Shown: in pieces, positions 7,732 through 19,000 of the stretch
How positions within the stretch are numbered: position 1 is the first letter of the stretch
How the letters are laid out: each line of letters starts with the position of its first letter
Assembly: GCA_964528425.1 (NCBI GenBank)
Contig: CAZGTD010000010.1
Location: 6,821-70,820, forward strand
Direction: 5' to 3'
From: UBA3263 sp964528425
Lineage (GTDB): Bacteria > Bacteroidota > Bacteroidia > Bacteroidales > Muribaculaceae
Length of the DNA: 64,000 bases
Notes under the pieces: model-generated
Told to the model about the DNA's origin: nothing
Databases searched by the model: none
The model's input: the letters and a program-made list of their open reading frames with translations, nothing else
Translations under genes and position numbers: made by a program

Positions 7732-9861
7732 ATGAGAAAGAAACTGCTTTTCGCAGCCGTATTGGCTGCCGGCGCAACAGCGCTTTATGTTTATGCCAAA
7801 GACACTCTCCCTACCATGAACCGACAGAATCCACTGATTTCAAACTACAACACCCAGTTCGACATTCCGCCGTTCGACAAAATCCAGATGTCGGACTATA
7901 TGCCTGCCCTCCGCGAAGCAATCAACCAACAGAAAGCCGAAGTCAAGGCAATTGTCGATAACCCCGATGCTCCTACCTTTGAAAACACAATTCTTGCACT
8001 CGACAATAGCGGCGAACTGCTCAACCGGGTTGCTCTGCTCTTTTCCGGACTCGATGAGGCCCTGAACTCCCCCGAAAGCGAAGAAGTTGCACAGACCTTC
8101 TATGCCGAAGCTCAACAATGGTCCGACGAGCTGGCAATGGACCCCGCACTTTTCGCCCGCATCAAGCAAGTCTATGACAGCCGAGAAGACAAAGGCTACA
8201 CTACCGCTCAGATGCGCATGATTGAAAAAACCTATCGCGATGCCGTTCGCAACGGCGCCATGCTCTCGCAGGCCGATCAGGATTCACTCAAAGCAGTAAA
8301 CTCCAAACTAACCGATCTCTATTTAAAATTCAATAAAAACCTGCTCGCCGCGACCAATGAATTCGTTATTGAAGTAACTGATACCGCGCGCCTGTCCGGA
8401 CTCCCTCAGGGTGTTATCGATGCAGCCGCTGAAGCGGCTGCCGAACGCAACATGCCAGCCGGTACCTACGCATTCACACTTCATGCCCCCAGCCGCCTGC
8501 CGGTACTTCAGTATGCCAATGACCGCAGTCTGCGTCAGCAGGTTTATGAAGGCTATACCGGTCTTGCGTCTTCCGGAAAATACGATAACGGTCCGGTAAT
8601 CAACGATATCCTAAAAGCCCGCACCGCCAAAGCCCACCTGCTCGGTTACCCCGACTTCGCAAGCTATGCAACGGCCAACGTTATGGCCAAGACTCCCGAG
8701 GCTGCAATGGAACTTCTCGAAAAAGTTTGGTCTGCCGCAAGAACGCGCGTAAACGAGGAAGTTGCCGAAATGCAGACCCTCGCTCCCGAAAAAATTCAAC
8801 CGTGGGACTACTCTTACTACGCCGAGAAACTTCGCCAGCAAAAATATGCGCTCGACGAAGACGAACTGCGCCAGTATTTTGCCGTAGATTCCGTTCTTAA
8901 GGGTGCATTTAAAATGGCAAATATCCTCTATGGCGTTAACTTCACCGAACTACCCGATGCTCCGAAATATCACCCGGAGGTAAAAGTTTACGACGTTACC
9001 GATGCCAAAACCGGCGAGCATATTGCGGTTTTCATGAACGACTACTTTCCCCGCGCATCGAAGCGCCAAGGCGCATGGATGAGCGAGTTCAAAGGCGAAT
9101 ATGTCGACGAACAGGGCAACCGCGTGGCACCCATTATTTATAATGTAGGAAACTTCACTCGCCCCACCGCAACCACTCCGGCCTTGCTCTCCATCGACGA
9201 CGTAGAAACCCTGTTCCATGAATTTGGCCATGGCCTTCACGGTATGTTGACCCGCGCTCAATATCGTTCGCAGGCCGGCACGAATGTTGACCGCGACTTC
9301 GTTGAGCTCCCGAGCCAGATTCACGAACACTGGGCCGTAGCCCCCGAAATGCTCAAGATGTACGCCCACCACTGGAAAACAGGCGAAGTAATTTCCGATG
9401 AACTTATTGCCAGACTCCAGAATGCCCAGCACCATAACCAGGGCTTCACCACCGGCGAACTCTCTTCGGCTGCGTTGCTCGACCTCTACTGGGGCAAACT
9501 TAACCTTGAACCCGGCGACTCGGTCAACGTAATGGACTTTGAACGTTCCGTTGCTGAAAAGCTCCAGATGCCCGCCGAACTTCAATTCCGCTATCGTTCC
9601 CCATACTTCAAACATGTGTTCGGCTCCGATGGCTACGCTTCGGGCTACTACACCTATCTGTGGGCTGAAGTTCTCGATTCCGACGGATTTGAACTGTTTG
9701 AAGAACGTGGCATTTTTGATCCAGAAACCGCAGCCGCATTCAAGAAAAACGTTCTTGAAGCCGGTGGCGCAGAAGACCCTATGGTGCTTTATGTTAACTT
9801 CCGCGGTCGCCAACCCAACGTTGATGCTCTGTTACGCAACCGAGGGCTTATTTCCAAATAA
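7732..9861 (+). CDS. dcp: M3 family metallopeptidase, peptidyl-dipeptidase Dcp type
   Basis: Zinc peptidase of 709 residues that releases C-terminal dipeptides from oligopeptides in the Dcp family. The zinc-binding motif HEFGHGLHGML lies near residue 495, in the context LFHEFGHG that is typical of M3A enzymes. The downstream helix with the third ligand follows (FVELPSQIHEHW), as does the substrate-loop YASGYYTYLWAE. The N-terminus has a signal-like hydrophobic stretch (KKLLFAAVLAAGATALYVYA), so unlike E. coli Dcp it is probably periplasmic or membrane-anchored. The stop is directly followed by the sbcD ATG with no gap. Confidence 0.94.
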   Translation: MRKKLLFAAVLAAGATALYVYAKDTLPTMNRQNPLISNYNTQFDIPPFDKIQMSDYMPALREAINQQKAEVKAIVDNPDAPTFENTILALDNSGELLNRVALLFSGLDEALNSPESEEVAQTFYAEAQQWSDELAMDPALFARIKQVYDSREDKGYTTAQMRMIEKTYRDAVRNGAMLSQADQDSLKAVNSKLTDLYLKFNKNLLAATNEFVIEVTDTARLSGLPQGVIDAAAEAAAERNMPAGTYAFTLHAPSRLPVLQYANDRSLRQQVYEGYTGLASSGKYDNGPVINDILKARTAKAHLLGYPDFASYATANVMAKTPEAAMELLEKVWSAARTRVNEEVAEMQTLAPEKIQPWDYSYYAEKLRQQKYALDEDELRQYFAVDSVLKGAFKMANILYGVNFTELPDAPKYHPEVKVYDVTDAKTGEHIAVFMNDYFPRASKRQGAWMSEFKGEYVDEQGNRVAPIIYNVGNFTRPTATTPALLSIDDVETLFHEFGHGLHGMLTRAQYRSQAGTNVDRDFVELPSQIHEHWAVAPEMLKMYAHHWKTGEVISDELIARLQNAQHHNQGFTTGELSSAALLDLYWGKLNLEPGDSVNVMDFERSVAEKLQMPAELQFRYRSPYFKHVFGSDGYASGYYTYLWAEVLDSDGFELFEERGIFDPETAAAFKKNVLEAGGAEDPMVLYVNFRGRQPNVDALLRNRGLISK

Positions 9862-11025
9862 ATGAAACTGCTCCACACAAGCGACTGGCATCTTGGCCAC
9901 GAACTCTACGGCATTAACCGCCGCGACGAGTTCGCGGCCATGCTGCTAAATATCCGGGAAGTTATTAAAGTGCACCACCCCGACGTAATGTTGATAGCCG
10001 GCGATATCTTTGACTCTTCCACTCCACCAATCGAGGCGCAGACACTATTTGCGAATGCTTTGGTGGATTTTCACCGTACCAGACCCGAAATGACAATTAT
10101 TGCTACTTCGGGTAATCACGACTCGGCAAATCGCCACGAGATATTCCGACATCCATGGCGGGCGCATAATGTACATTGTATCGGTATTCCCGACATCTCC
10201 AATCCTGAAAATAACATAATTGAAATTCCCGGTAAGGGTTACGTCTGTGCTATCCCGTTCATTAACGAGCGCTTGATTCCCGACGGTTTCTTTCAAAGCA
10301 TAATAGACTCAGTTCCCGCCAACAGTCTTCCGATAGTTCTGTCGGCCCATACTGCCGTAATTGGGGCTGATTTCACCGGTCACCGTAGATTAGAAGCGGA
10401 AACGGCGGAATATATCGGTAATATCCGAACCATGAATCTGAGCAAGATTGCCTCCGGTTTCGATTACCTCGCCTTAGGTCATATTCATAATCCTCAGTTT
10501 ATTCACGGGGCGGGTCACCATCGCGTTCGATACTGCGGTTCTCCTATGCCAATAGGATTCGATGAAGCCGATACATCACATGGCGTAAGTATTGTCGAAC
10601 TATCGGAACGAGGCACAGAGCCAAAAGTCGAACATATCAGCTTCAGGCCATTGCGCCGACTTGTAACCTTGCCCGACAGTAAAAGCTTTTTGCCCTGGAA
10701 CGACATTCTTGAACTGCTTAAATCCTACAACCCGGGTGAGCCTCAGCTCTTGCGACTGAATATTGAACTGGACCGACCTCTGCCCGACAATCGCAAGCAA
10801 CTCGTTGCCGAAGCATTAGAGGGCACAGACATTACTCTGTGTGCGTTCAATGTTCACCGACCCGCAGCCGGCGGCATATCCGGTGTGCGCATACGTTCGG
10901 TAAGCGAATTTCAGGCTGAAAACCCGCTAACAATCGCCAAAGAATACGCCGAATATGCCGGTATGCCAATGACCGACGAAATGGCCCGGCTATTCAGCGA
11001 TGTAATTTCTGAAATCTCCAAATAA
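9862..11025 (+). CDS. sbcD: Exonuclease SbcCD subunit D
   Basis: Nuclease subunit of SbcCD, the bacterial Mre11 homologue, which cuts hairpins and DNA ends held by SbcC. The 387 residues carry the calcineurin-like phosphoesterase motifs in order: HTSDWHLGH at residues 5-13, MLIAGDIFD near 43-51, TSGNHDS near 83-89, VLSAHTAV, and ALGHIHNPQ. The C-terminal cap region follows. The ATG immediately follows the dcp stop and sbcC begins 17 bp downstream, giving the usual sbcD-sbcC order. Confidence 0.97.
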   Translation: MKLLHTSDWHLGHELYGINRRDEFAAMLLNIREVIKVHHPDVMLIAGDIFDSSTPPIEAQTLFANALVDFHRTRPEMTIIATSGNHDSANRHEIFRHPWRAHNVHCIGIPDISNPENNIIEIPGKGYVCAIPFINERLIPDGFFQSIIDSVPANSLPIVLSAHTAVIGADFTGHRRLEAETAEYIGNIRTMNLSKIASGFDYLALGHIHNPQFIHGAGHHRVRYCGSPMPIGFDEADTSHGVSIVELSERGTEPKVEHISFRPLRRLVTLPDSKSFLPWNDILELLKSYNPGEPQLLRLNIELDRPLPDNRKQLVAEALEGTDITLCAFNVHRPAAGGISGVRIRSVSEFQAENPLTIAKEYAEYAGMPMTDEMARLFSDVISEISK

Positions 11026-11042
11026 AATCTCCTGGTTCCGCC

Positions 11043-14000
11043 GTGATACTCAAGAAACTTACCATAACGAATATTGCTTCCATTACCTCCGCGACCATTG
11101 ATTTCACATCAGAGCCGCTAAGCTCTGCTCCGGTTTACCTGATTACAGGCAATACCGGAGCCGGTAAAACCACCATACTCGATTCGATATGCCTTGCCCT
11201 ATATGCAACAACTCCGCGCCTGCAACGATTGGCCGAGAGCGGACACAAGAGCATTGAGCTCGCCGACGGAAGCAAGTTTACCGACTCGCGGGCTATGGCA
11301 AGGCGCGATAGCGTCGAAGCTTGGGCAATACTCGAATTTATCGGTAACGACGGAATAACATACACCGCAACCTGGACAACCACCCGACCATACAGAAAAA
11401 TTGACCGCCCCTTTCGTGCGCCCTCTCACTTTTTGCAGTTTACCGAAAACGGCCAAGAGTTTATTATAGATAAAGTCTCGCCCTTGCGCGAACGCATTGA
11501 GCAGGCGATTGGACTTGACTTCAAGAAATTCTGTCGCACAACCATGCTTGCCCAAGGCGATTTTACCCGTTTCCTTCAGGCTCCAAACGACGAAAAAAGC
11601 GAAATCCTTGAAAAAATCACCGGTACCGATATTTACCGTCGCATTTCAATAAAGATTCGTGAAAACTACAAGGCCCGCAAAGATGCCGCCAACGAGCTCG
11701 AATACCAGCTCTCTGACACCATACTTCTGTCGGAAGAGGAATTAGCTTCTGCCAAAGAGGATATGTTAGCTCTGGAGCGCTCGAACGTAGAACTCAAATC
11801 GTTATCAGAAGGGCTGATGAGCGGCATAATGTGGCTCGAAAACGACTCGGTAATGACACAACAACTCGCCGAACTGAAACAAGCCCTCGCCGATGCCGAA
11901 ACTATGATTAAAAGCGACCGTATGTCACGCCAAAAGGAACTGATTGCCCAATATGATTTGATTGAAAAGCCGCGCTTATGGAGCGGAGAAATTGCTAGGG
12001 CTCAGCAAGAAATAGAAAAAAGCACTCACGATATTGATGAATTGTCGGCCCACGCACTCGACCTGCGCGGCGGCCTTGAATATCTGCGCAAAAACATATC
12101 AGAAAACAAAGCTAAATCCGCCGAGCTTAAAGCGCTTATTGACGCTGAAATGCCAAATAGCTCAATTTATGCCAGTGAGCAGCTGATAACGTCGAAACTG
12201 CAATCTCTTGCGGCAGAGCGCACATCCCTCAGCAGGCTATCGACCGAGCTCAACGCTTTGGAAAAGAATATCGATAGCAATCTTCGCAAAGCGGTTGATA
12301 AAGCCACCCTTGAAGCGGAAGTCGCTAAAGCCGACCAAGAAAAAATCGGGCAATCAATCGAAGATTTCGACGCAATTCTCGAAGCAAAACATCCCGACCG
12401 TATAAGGCAGGTTCTCGACTCGCTCAAAGACGAAAAACAAAAAGTTGAGCGGCGGCAACGAATTGAGCAACTTCAAAAAGAAGTTTCAGAGGGCCAACAA
12501 AAGCTCGATGTCATGATCGAAAACTTAACGGAATTGCGTTTGGCACGCGATAAAGCCAAAGGCATTTATGACCGCGAGCGCGAATCGGTTGACGCACTGA
12601 TCCGCAAACTCCGTAGAGAACTGACTCAGGGCTGCTGCTGCCCGCTTTGCCGTCAGACCGTAGTAAAACTTCCGGTTGAGAGCGACATAGAGTTACTGAT
12701 TGTTGGCTATGAAAAATCATATATCGAAACCGACGAGAAAGTTAAAGTCAGCGAAACAGCCGTTAACCGCCTGATGGCAACTATAGAAGTAACTCAAAAA
12801 AGCATCGACTCCGAGAACACCGGCCTAAATGAACCGCTCCGATCTCTTGAAGCAATTGACTCTGAAATTCAAAGCGTTGAAAAGCTCCTCGAGGAAATCA
12901 ACAACCTAACGGTTCAAATCAAAAATGCGCGGCAGCAACTTAAAACCGCCACCGAGCGCACCGACAAGTGCAACCGCGAGCTGACGGCAGCCTCCAACCG
13001 TCTCAACGACGCCAACAACGCCCTCGCCACCATGCGCGGCCGCACATCAGCCATGAACAATGCAATTGAACAATTAGAGAAGGAGCTTACAGACCTTACC
13101 GAAAGCTATAAGTGCTCCATTTCACCAATTGATAAACCATTAGAATATGCCCAAGCCCTGACAAAGGCCGCACAATCATATAACCGCGCTGTCGACACAC
13201 TCACCGAGCTAAACCGCCATATTGAGAGCAATCAGGAGCTGTTTTCGCGTAATATGGTCATTATCGACAGTCTCGGTTTTCAGTTTGATTCACCGATAAT
13301 TCCCATTAAACTCAACAACATTGACTCCGAAGTAAGCGCGCTAAGCGCAAAAGTAGCGGCCACACGCCAGACCTTGACCGATGCAAAAGCAAAAATCGTA
13401 AGGCTTAAGGCGCAGATAGAGTCGTTTCTTGAAGAAAATAAGCTATCGGAATTTATACTTAACAATCTGCTGCAGATTGCCCCGGAAGAAATCGACGGCG
13501 CGCGCCGCGACATCGCCGCAGCCGCCGAAAACCTGGTGAAAGCAGAAACAGCGCTTACCGAAGCCGAGAAGCGCTACGCTGTTCACCGGCAAAACAAGCC
13601 CGAAAAATATGTTGACGTACCGGTTGACACGTTGAAAGAACAAAAACTTAAGGCTGATGAAGAAATAGTTGAAACCAACCGCCGCATCGGGGTATTGACA
13701 GAAAAATTAAATGCCGATGCCGCAGCCAGGAAAATTCACTCCGAACGCTTAAGTCTGCTCGCAGAAAAGCGTAACGAGGAACAACGCTGGAAACAACTCG
13801 ACGAGCTTTTTGGCGATACTAACGGTAAAAAGTTCGTAACAATAGCTCAGACCTACGTTCTGATGGACCTCATTGACTCAGCGAATAAATACATGGCTAC
13901 CTTAACCGACCGATATCGCCTGCGTGTCCAGCCGAATTCATTCATAATTTATGTTGACGATGCATACGATGGCGGCACATCCCGACCGGCCAACACTATT

Positions 14001-14294
14001 TCCGGTGGTGAGAGCTTTCTGGTGTCACTGGCGCTGGCACTCGCACTCAGCGATATTGCAGAAGGTCTTCAGGTCGACACCCTATTTATCGACGAAGGCT
14101 TCGGAACACTGAGCGGGCAGGCCCTGAAAGATGCTGTTGCAACACTGATGCAGCTCCACTCTCAAACCGGCCGCCACGTTGGCATTATCTCCCACGTTGA
14201 CGAACTTCGCGAAGAGCTGCCGGTGCAGATTCAGGTTGTGCAAAGTCCGCAAACAACCGAGTCGCATATTAAAATTACACGACTCGGTGATTAA
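11043..14294 (+). CDS. sbcC: Exonuclease SbcCD subunit C (Rad50-like ATPase)
   Basis: ATPase and DNA-tethering subunit, 1083 residues. Walker A is GNTGAGKTT at residues 36-44, followed by the Q-loop region TTMLAQGDFTRFLQA. Long heptad-rich coiled coils flank a zinc hook near residues 529-537 (CCCPLC, with the usual CxxC formed by CPLC). The ABC signature NTISGGESFLVSLALALALSD-type segment and Walker B LFIDEGFGTLSG come near residues 980-1020. All the parts of a working Rad50-type protein are present. The start codon is GTG at 11043, supported by the standard beginning ILKKLTITNIASI. It ends 17 bp before the convergent flavodoxin gene. Confidence 0.97.
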   Translation: MILKKLTITNIASITSATIDFTSEPLSSAPVYLITGNTGAGKTTILDSICLALYATTPRLQRLAESGHKSIELADGSKFTDSRAMARRDSVEAWAILEFIGNDGITYTATWTTTRPYRKIDRPFRAPSHFLQFTENGQEFIIDKVSPLRERIEQAIGLDFKKFCRTTMLAQGDFTRFLQAPNDEKSEILEKITGTDIYRRISIKIRENYKARKDAANELEYQLSDTILLSEEELASAKEDMLALERSNVELKSLSEGLMSGIMWLENDSVMTQQLAELKQALADAETMIKSDRMSRQKELIAQYDLIEKPRLWSGEIARAQQEIEKSTHDIDELSAHALDLRGGLEYLRKNISENKAKSAELKALIDAEMPNSSIYASEQLITSKLQSLAAERTSLSRLSTELNALEKNIDSNLRKAVDKATLEAEVAKADQEKIGQSIEDFDAILEAKHPDRIRQVLDSLKDEKQKVERRQRIEQLQKEVSEGQQKLDVMIENLTELRLARDKAKGIYDRERESVDALIRKLRRELTQGCCCPLCRQTVVKLPVESDIELLIVGYEKSYIETDEKVKVSETAVNRLMATIEVTQKSIDSENTGLNEPLRSLEAIDSEIQSVEKLLEEINNLTVQIKNARQQLKTATERTDKCNRELTAASNRLNDANNALATMRGRTSAMNNAIEQLEKELTDLTESYKCSISPIDKPLEYAQALTKAAQSYNRAVDTLTELNRHIESNQELFSRNMVIIDSLGFQFDSPIIPIKLNNIDSEVSALSAKVAATRQTLTDAKAKIVRLKAQIESFLEENKLSEFILNNLLQIAPEEIDGARRDIAAAAENLVKAETALTEAEKRYAVHRQNKPEKYVDVPVDTLKEQKLKADEEIVETNRRIGVLTEKLNADAAARKIHSERLSLLAEKRNEEQRWKQLDELFGDTNGKKFVTIAQTYVLMDLIDSANKYMATLTDRYRLRVQPNSFIIYVDDAYDGGTSRPANTISGGESFLVSLALALALSDIAEGLQVDTLFIDEGFGTLSGQALKDAVATLMQLHSQTGRHVGIISHVDELREELPVQIQVVQSPQTTESHIKITRLGD

Positions 14295-14311
14295 AGTATT
14301 CGTTTATATTT

Positions 14312-14812
14312 TTATCGGTACTGCCCTATAGTCAGTAGCCAGCCATCGATACGTCCGTCTGTTAAATCCGCATGATTCGTTTCATCCAGCAGTAGGCCTA
14401 TCGGCTCGCCATTGACAATCGCATCGGAATGATTGAACTTATATACATCGGCAGGATAAGAACCGATAAAATAAGCTCCTGAATCCTTCAATTTATCGTA
14501 AATTATGCCGACTCCGGAGCAGAATGTATCCGCCATCGTTTCGTCGCCCACGCCGACCAACGCAATCCTGTGGCCTCGAAGATCCATAGCCTTCAACGCA
14601 TCAAGATAGTCAAGCCAATCTTCTTCTACGTCGCCTGAACCCCAAGTGGAAGTGGCGAAAATCAGATTCTCATAATCGCCAACTGTCGACGGAGCGGTGG
14701 TAGCAACGTTGTGAACATCTTCCTTGTCGATACCGAGCTTTGCGGCAATACGATTGGCAACATCGGCAGTCGTTCCGGTCATTGAGCCATAAAATATTCC
14801 GAATTTTTTCAT
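14312..14812 (-). CDS. fldA: Flavodoxin
   Basis: FMN-binding electron carrier of 166 residues. The phosphate loop is YGSMTGTTADVANRIA (residues 7-22). The flavin-ring loops appear as ATSTWGSGDVEEDWLDYL and VGVGDETMADTFCSG, which is characteristic of long-chain flavodoxins that serve pyruvate:flavodoxin oxidoreductase or similar enzymes. The start at 14812 (MKKFGIFYGS) fits the fold; an upstream in-frame Met would add 23 residues with no match. A -7 box lies at 14839-14846 on the same strand. Confidence 0.95.
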   Translation of the reverse strand: MKKFGIFYGSMTGTTADVANRIAAKLGIDKEDVHNVATTAPSTVGDYENLIFATSTWGSGDVEEDWLDYLDALKAMDLRGHRIALVGVGDETMADTFCSGVGIIYDKLKDSGAYFIGSYPADVYKFNHSDAIVNGEPIGLLLDETNHADLTDGRIDGWLLTIGQYR

Positions 14813-14838
14813 TTGCTTGAATTTTAGAGTTATATTTA

Positions 14839-14846
14839 CAAAATTA
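14839..14846 (-). promoter_or_regulatory. -7 box for flavodoxin
   Basis: The minus strand reads TAATTTTG, an exact -7 consensus, 27 bases before the flavodoxin ATG at 14812. It is divergent from the carA box. Confidence 0.72.
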
Positions 14847-14900
14847 ACACTCAAAGCGATTTTTTGGTTTAAAAGCAACAAAAAATCGGCAGAAAATTCG

Positions 14901-14908
14901 TAACTTTG
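14901..14908 (+). promoter_or_regulatory. -7 box for carA-carB
   Basis: TAACTTTG on the plus strand, 35 bases before the carA ATG at 14943. No pyrimidine-responsive attenuator hairpin is evident in the short leader. Confidence 0.75.
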
Positions 14909-14942
14909 CAGGCAAAGTAAAACTGACCCACATTTTTTGCTT

Positions 14943-16013
14943 ATGCGCCAAATCCTTAACGCCCGTCTGATTTTGGAAGACGGAACCGTTTTCCACGGAA
15001 AATCTTTCGGCTACCCGGCTTCTACCGCCGGCGAAGTAGTTTTCAATACGGCAATGACCGGTTATCCCGAATCATTAACCGATCCCAGTTATGAAGGCCA
15101 GATTCTTGTAACGACCTACCCTATTCTCGGAAACTACGGTGTTGCCCCCCGTTCAGAAAAAGACGACGTTTCGGAATTCTACGAAAGCGACCATATTCAC
15201 GCCCGCGCAATCATTGCCCAAGACTATACCTACGACCATTCCCACTGGCAGGCTGACCGCTCGCTTGCTGAATGGCTCAACGAAGAAAAGATTCCCGGAA
15301 TATATGGCATCGATACCAGGGCGCTTACCAAACTTCTTAGAGAAAAAGGCTCGATGCTCGGCAAAATTGTTGTTGATGGAACCGAAGAGCCGGACTGGTA
15401 TGACCCGAACAAAGAAAATCTTGTTGCTAAAACTTCATGCAATGAGGTTGAATACCATGGTGCAGGCAACAAAACCGTAGTGCTGGTTGACTGCGGAGTG
15501 AAGCACAATATAATCCGCTGTTTGACTCGCCGCGGCGTAAAAGTTATCAGAGTTCCCTGGGACTACGATTTCACTACCCTCGACTACGACGGCCTATTTA
15601 TTTCTAATGGCCCGGGCAACCCTGATATGGTAGACAAAACCGTAGAAAATCTCCGCAAGGCTCTTACCGACAACAAACCAATTTGTGGCATCTGCATGGG
15701 TAACCAGCTTCTGTCCAAAGCTGCAGGAGCAAAAACATATAAATTAAAATATGGTCACCGCAGTCATAATCAGCCGGTAAGAATGCAAGGAACCGACACC
15801 TGTTTTGTTACTTCGCAAAATCATGGCTTCGCGGTTGATAACAACACCATGCCCGCCGAATGGGAACCTCTGTTTATCAACATGAACGACGGCACCAACG
15901 AAGGAATACGTCATAAAACAAAGCCCTTCTTCTCTGCCCAATTCCACCCTGAAGCAAGTTCCGGCCCGAAAGACACGGAATTTCTTTTCGACGAGTTTAT
16001 AAAACTACTTTAA
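14943..16013 (+). CDS. carA: Carbamoyl-phosphate synthase small subunit
   Basis: Glutaminase subunit that feeds ammonia to CarB for carbamoyl phosphate, used in arginine and pyrimidine synthesis. It has 356 residues from the ATG at 14943; a TTG two codons upstream could add two residues but is less likely. The N-terminal CPSase domain has GEVVFNTAMTGYPE, where the family motif is highly conserved. The class I glutaminase triad is visible: Cys in CGICMGNQL near residue 250 and His-Pro-Glu in QFHPEAS near 335. carB follows after 24 bp. Confidence 0.97.
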   Translation: MRQILNARLILEDGTVFHGKSFGYPASTAGEVVFNTAMTGYPESLTDPSYEGQILVTTYPILGNYGVAPRSEKDDVSEFYESDHIHARAIIAQDYTYDHSHWQADRSLAEWLNEEKIPGIYGIDTRALTKLLREKGSMLGKIVVDGTEEPDWYDPNKENLVAKTSCNEVEYHGAGNKTVVLVDCGVKHNIIRCLTRRGVKVIRVPWDYDFTTLDYDGLFISNGPGNPDMVDKTVENLRKALTDNKPICGICMGNQLLSKAAGAKTYKLKYGHRSHNQPVRMQGTDTCFVTSQNHGFAVDNNTMPAEWEPLFINMNDGTNEGIRHKTKPFFSAQFHPEASSGPKDTEFLFDEFIKLL

Positions 16014-16037
16014 AAATCACCTTTCAACATATTATAG

Positions 16038-19000
16038 ATGAACGAGATAAAGAAAGTGCTGCTTCTCGGCAGCGGTGCCCTGAAAATCGGCGAAGCCGGC
16101 GAATTTGACTATTCCGGCTCTCAGGCTCTCAAGGCAATGAAGGAAGAAGGCATTGAAACCGTCCTTATAAACCCGAATATCGCCACTGTGCAGACTTCCG
16201 ACGGTTTTGCCGACAAAATATATTTTCTTCCCGTTACTCCACTCTTCGTTGAAAAGGTAATTAAAAAAGAGCGTCCCGACGGCATTCTGCTTGCTTTTGG
16301 CGGTCAAACGGCCCTGAACTGCGGCGTCGAGCTGTATCGGTCGGGCATACTTGAAAAATACGGCGTTAAGGTTCTCGGAACTCCGGTCCGGGCAATCATG
16401 GATACCGAAGACCGCGAACTCTTTGTTAAGAAACTCGACGAAATAAACGTAAAAACCATTAAGAGCGAAGCCGTCAGCACAACAGCCGATGCCCTATCGG
16501 CAGCCGAAGAACTCGGCTACCCGGTAATTGTTCGAGCTGCCTATGCTCTCGGTGGCCTCGGTTCCGGTTTCTGCAATAATCGCGAAGAGTTAATATCGCT
16601 AGTTGAAAAGGCTTTATCGTTCAGCCCTCAAGTGTTGGTTGAAAAATCACTCAAAGGATGGAAGGAAGTGGAATATGAAGTTGTACGCGACCGTTTCGAC
16701 AACTGCATCACGGTCTGCAACATGGAAAACCTTGATCCGCTTGGCATCCACACCGGCGAGAGCATCGTGGTTGCCCCTTCGCAGACCCTCACTAACGAAG
16801 ACTACCACTATCTGCGTTCACTTGCCATAAAGATTATCCGCCATATCGGTATCGTTGGCGAATGCAACGTTCAGTACGCTTTCGACCCCGAATCGATGGA
16901 CTATCGCGTTATCGAGGTCAACGCCCGCCTGTCGCGCTCTTCGGCCCTTGCATCCAAAGCAACCGGCTATCCTCTGGCATTCGTAGCCGCCAAGCTCGGT
17001 CTCGGCTACGGACTCTTCGACCTTAAAAATTCTGTAACAAAAGAAACCTCAGCATTCTTTGAACCTGCGCTCGACTATATTGTAGTTAAGATTCCGCGCT
17101 GGGACCTTGGCAAATTCCACGGCGTTCGTCGCGAAATCGGCTCATCTATGAAGTCGGTTGGCGAAGTCATGGCGATTGGCCGCACCTTTGAAGAAGCTAT
17201 TCAAAAGGGCCTGCGCATGATTGGGCAGGGAATGCACGGCTTCGTCGGCAATAAGGAACTCAATGTTTCCGACATCGACAAGGCCCTTGCCGAGCCTACC
17301 GACAAACGCATTTTCGTACTCTCGCAAGCACTTCAACATAACTACAGTATCGAGCGCATTCACGAACTGACTAAAATTGACCGCTGGTTCCTGCACAAGC
17401 TGAACAATATCGTTGCTACCTATAATGAACTGCAGCAATTTGATACACTATCCGAACTCCCCCGCGAGCTCTTGCTCATTGCCAAGCAGCAAGGATTCAG
17501 TGATTTCCAGATTGCCCGCTCTATTGATGCTGCAATTACGGGCGCAAAAGCTCATGAAGCATCGCTTGGCGTTCGCAACCGCCGAAAAGAACTTGGCATC
17601 TTGCCCGTTGTTAAACAAATCGACACTCTCGCGGCCGAGTATCCCGCTCAAACCAACTACCTGTATCTAACCTATAATGGGTCGGTTAACGACATCAACT
17701 ATGAAAACGATAATCGTTCCATCGTGGTTCTCGGTTCCGGCGCCTACCGCATCGGCTCGTCGGTTGAATTCGACTGGTGTTCGGTCAATGCCCTACTAAC
17801 CGTTAAGAAACAGGGCTACCGCTCGGTTATGATTAACTACAACCCCGAAACTGTGTCGACCGACTACGACATGTGCGACCGACTCTATTTCGACGAGCTG
17901 ACGTTTGAGCGCGTAATGGATATCATTGACCTTGAAACTCCCTACGGCACAATCCTTTCCGTAGGCGGTCAGATTCCAAACAACCTGGCAATGAAACTCG
18001 ATGCTCAGGGAGTTAATATCCTCGGCACTACCGCCCAAAGCATCGACAATGCTGAAGACCGCCATAAATTCTCATCGATGCTCGACGAATTAGGTATTGA
18101 CCAGCCGGCGTGGCGCGAATTGACCTCAATGGACGATATTCATAAATTCATTGATGAAGTTGGCTTCCCGGTTCTCGTGCGTCCAAGCTATGTACTTTCA
18201 GGCGCAGCCATGAATGTTTGCTCCAACACTGAGGAGCTGGAACGCTTCCTGCGGCTGGCAGCCAACGTCAGCAAGGAGCATCCGGTCGTTGTCAGCCAGT
18301 TCATTCAGTTTGCAAAAGAAATTGAAATGGACGCAGTTGCGCAAAATGGTGAGATCAAAGCGTATGCAATCAGTGAGCATATTGAATTTGCCGGCGTTCA
18401 CTCGGGCGACGCAACAATTCAGTTCCCGCCGCAGAAGCTTTATGTTGAAACAATGCGCCGCCTGAAGAAGGTGTCGGCAAAAATTGCCAAGGCCCTCAAC
18501 ATCAGCGGCCCGTTCAATATTCAGTTTCTCGCCAAAAATAACGACATCAAGGTAATTGAATGTAATCTGCGCGCTTCGCGCTCATTCCCCTTCGTCAGCA
18601 AAGTGCTCAAAATCAACTTCATCGACCTCGCGACCCGCATTATGCTCGGCGAAGACGTTGAAAAACCATCCAAGAGCGCTTTCGATCTTGACTATGTAGG
18701 CATCAAAGCGTCGCAATTCAGCTTCTCGCGCCTGCAGGGTGCCGACCCCGTTTTGGGCGTCGACATGAGCTCTACCGGCGAAGTCGGATGCATTGGCGAC
18801 GACACATCGGAAGCACTCCTCAAGGCCATGCTCTCTGTTGGTCAGCGTGTACCGGAAAAAAGCGTATTGCTTTCTACCGGTACCCCCAAACAAAAAGCCG
18901 ATATGCTCGATAGCGCACATCTGCTCCACAACCATGGCTACAAGATTTACGCAACCGGAGGTACTCACCAGTTTTTGAACGACAATGGCATTCCTGCCAT

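Noticed and set aside
8950..9813. 287-codon minus-strand frame
   Set aside because: Antisense shadow of dcp; the codon bias of the real gene keeps the opposite frame open.
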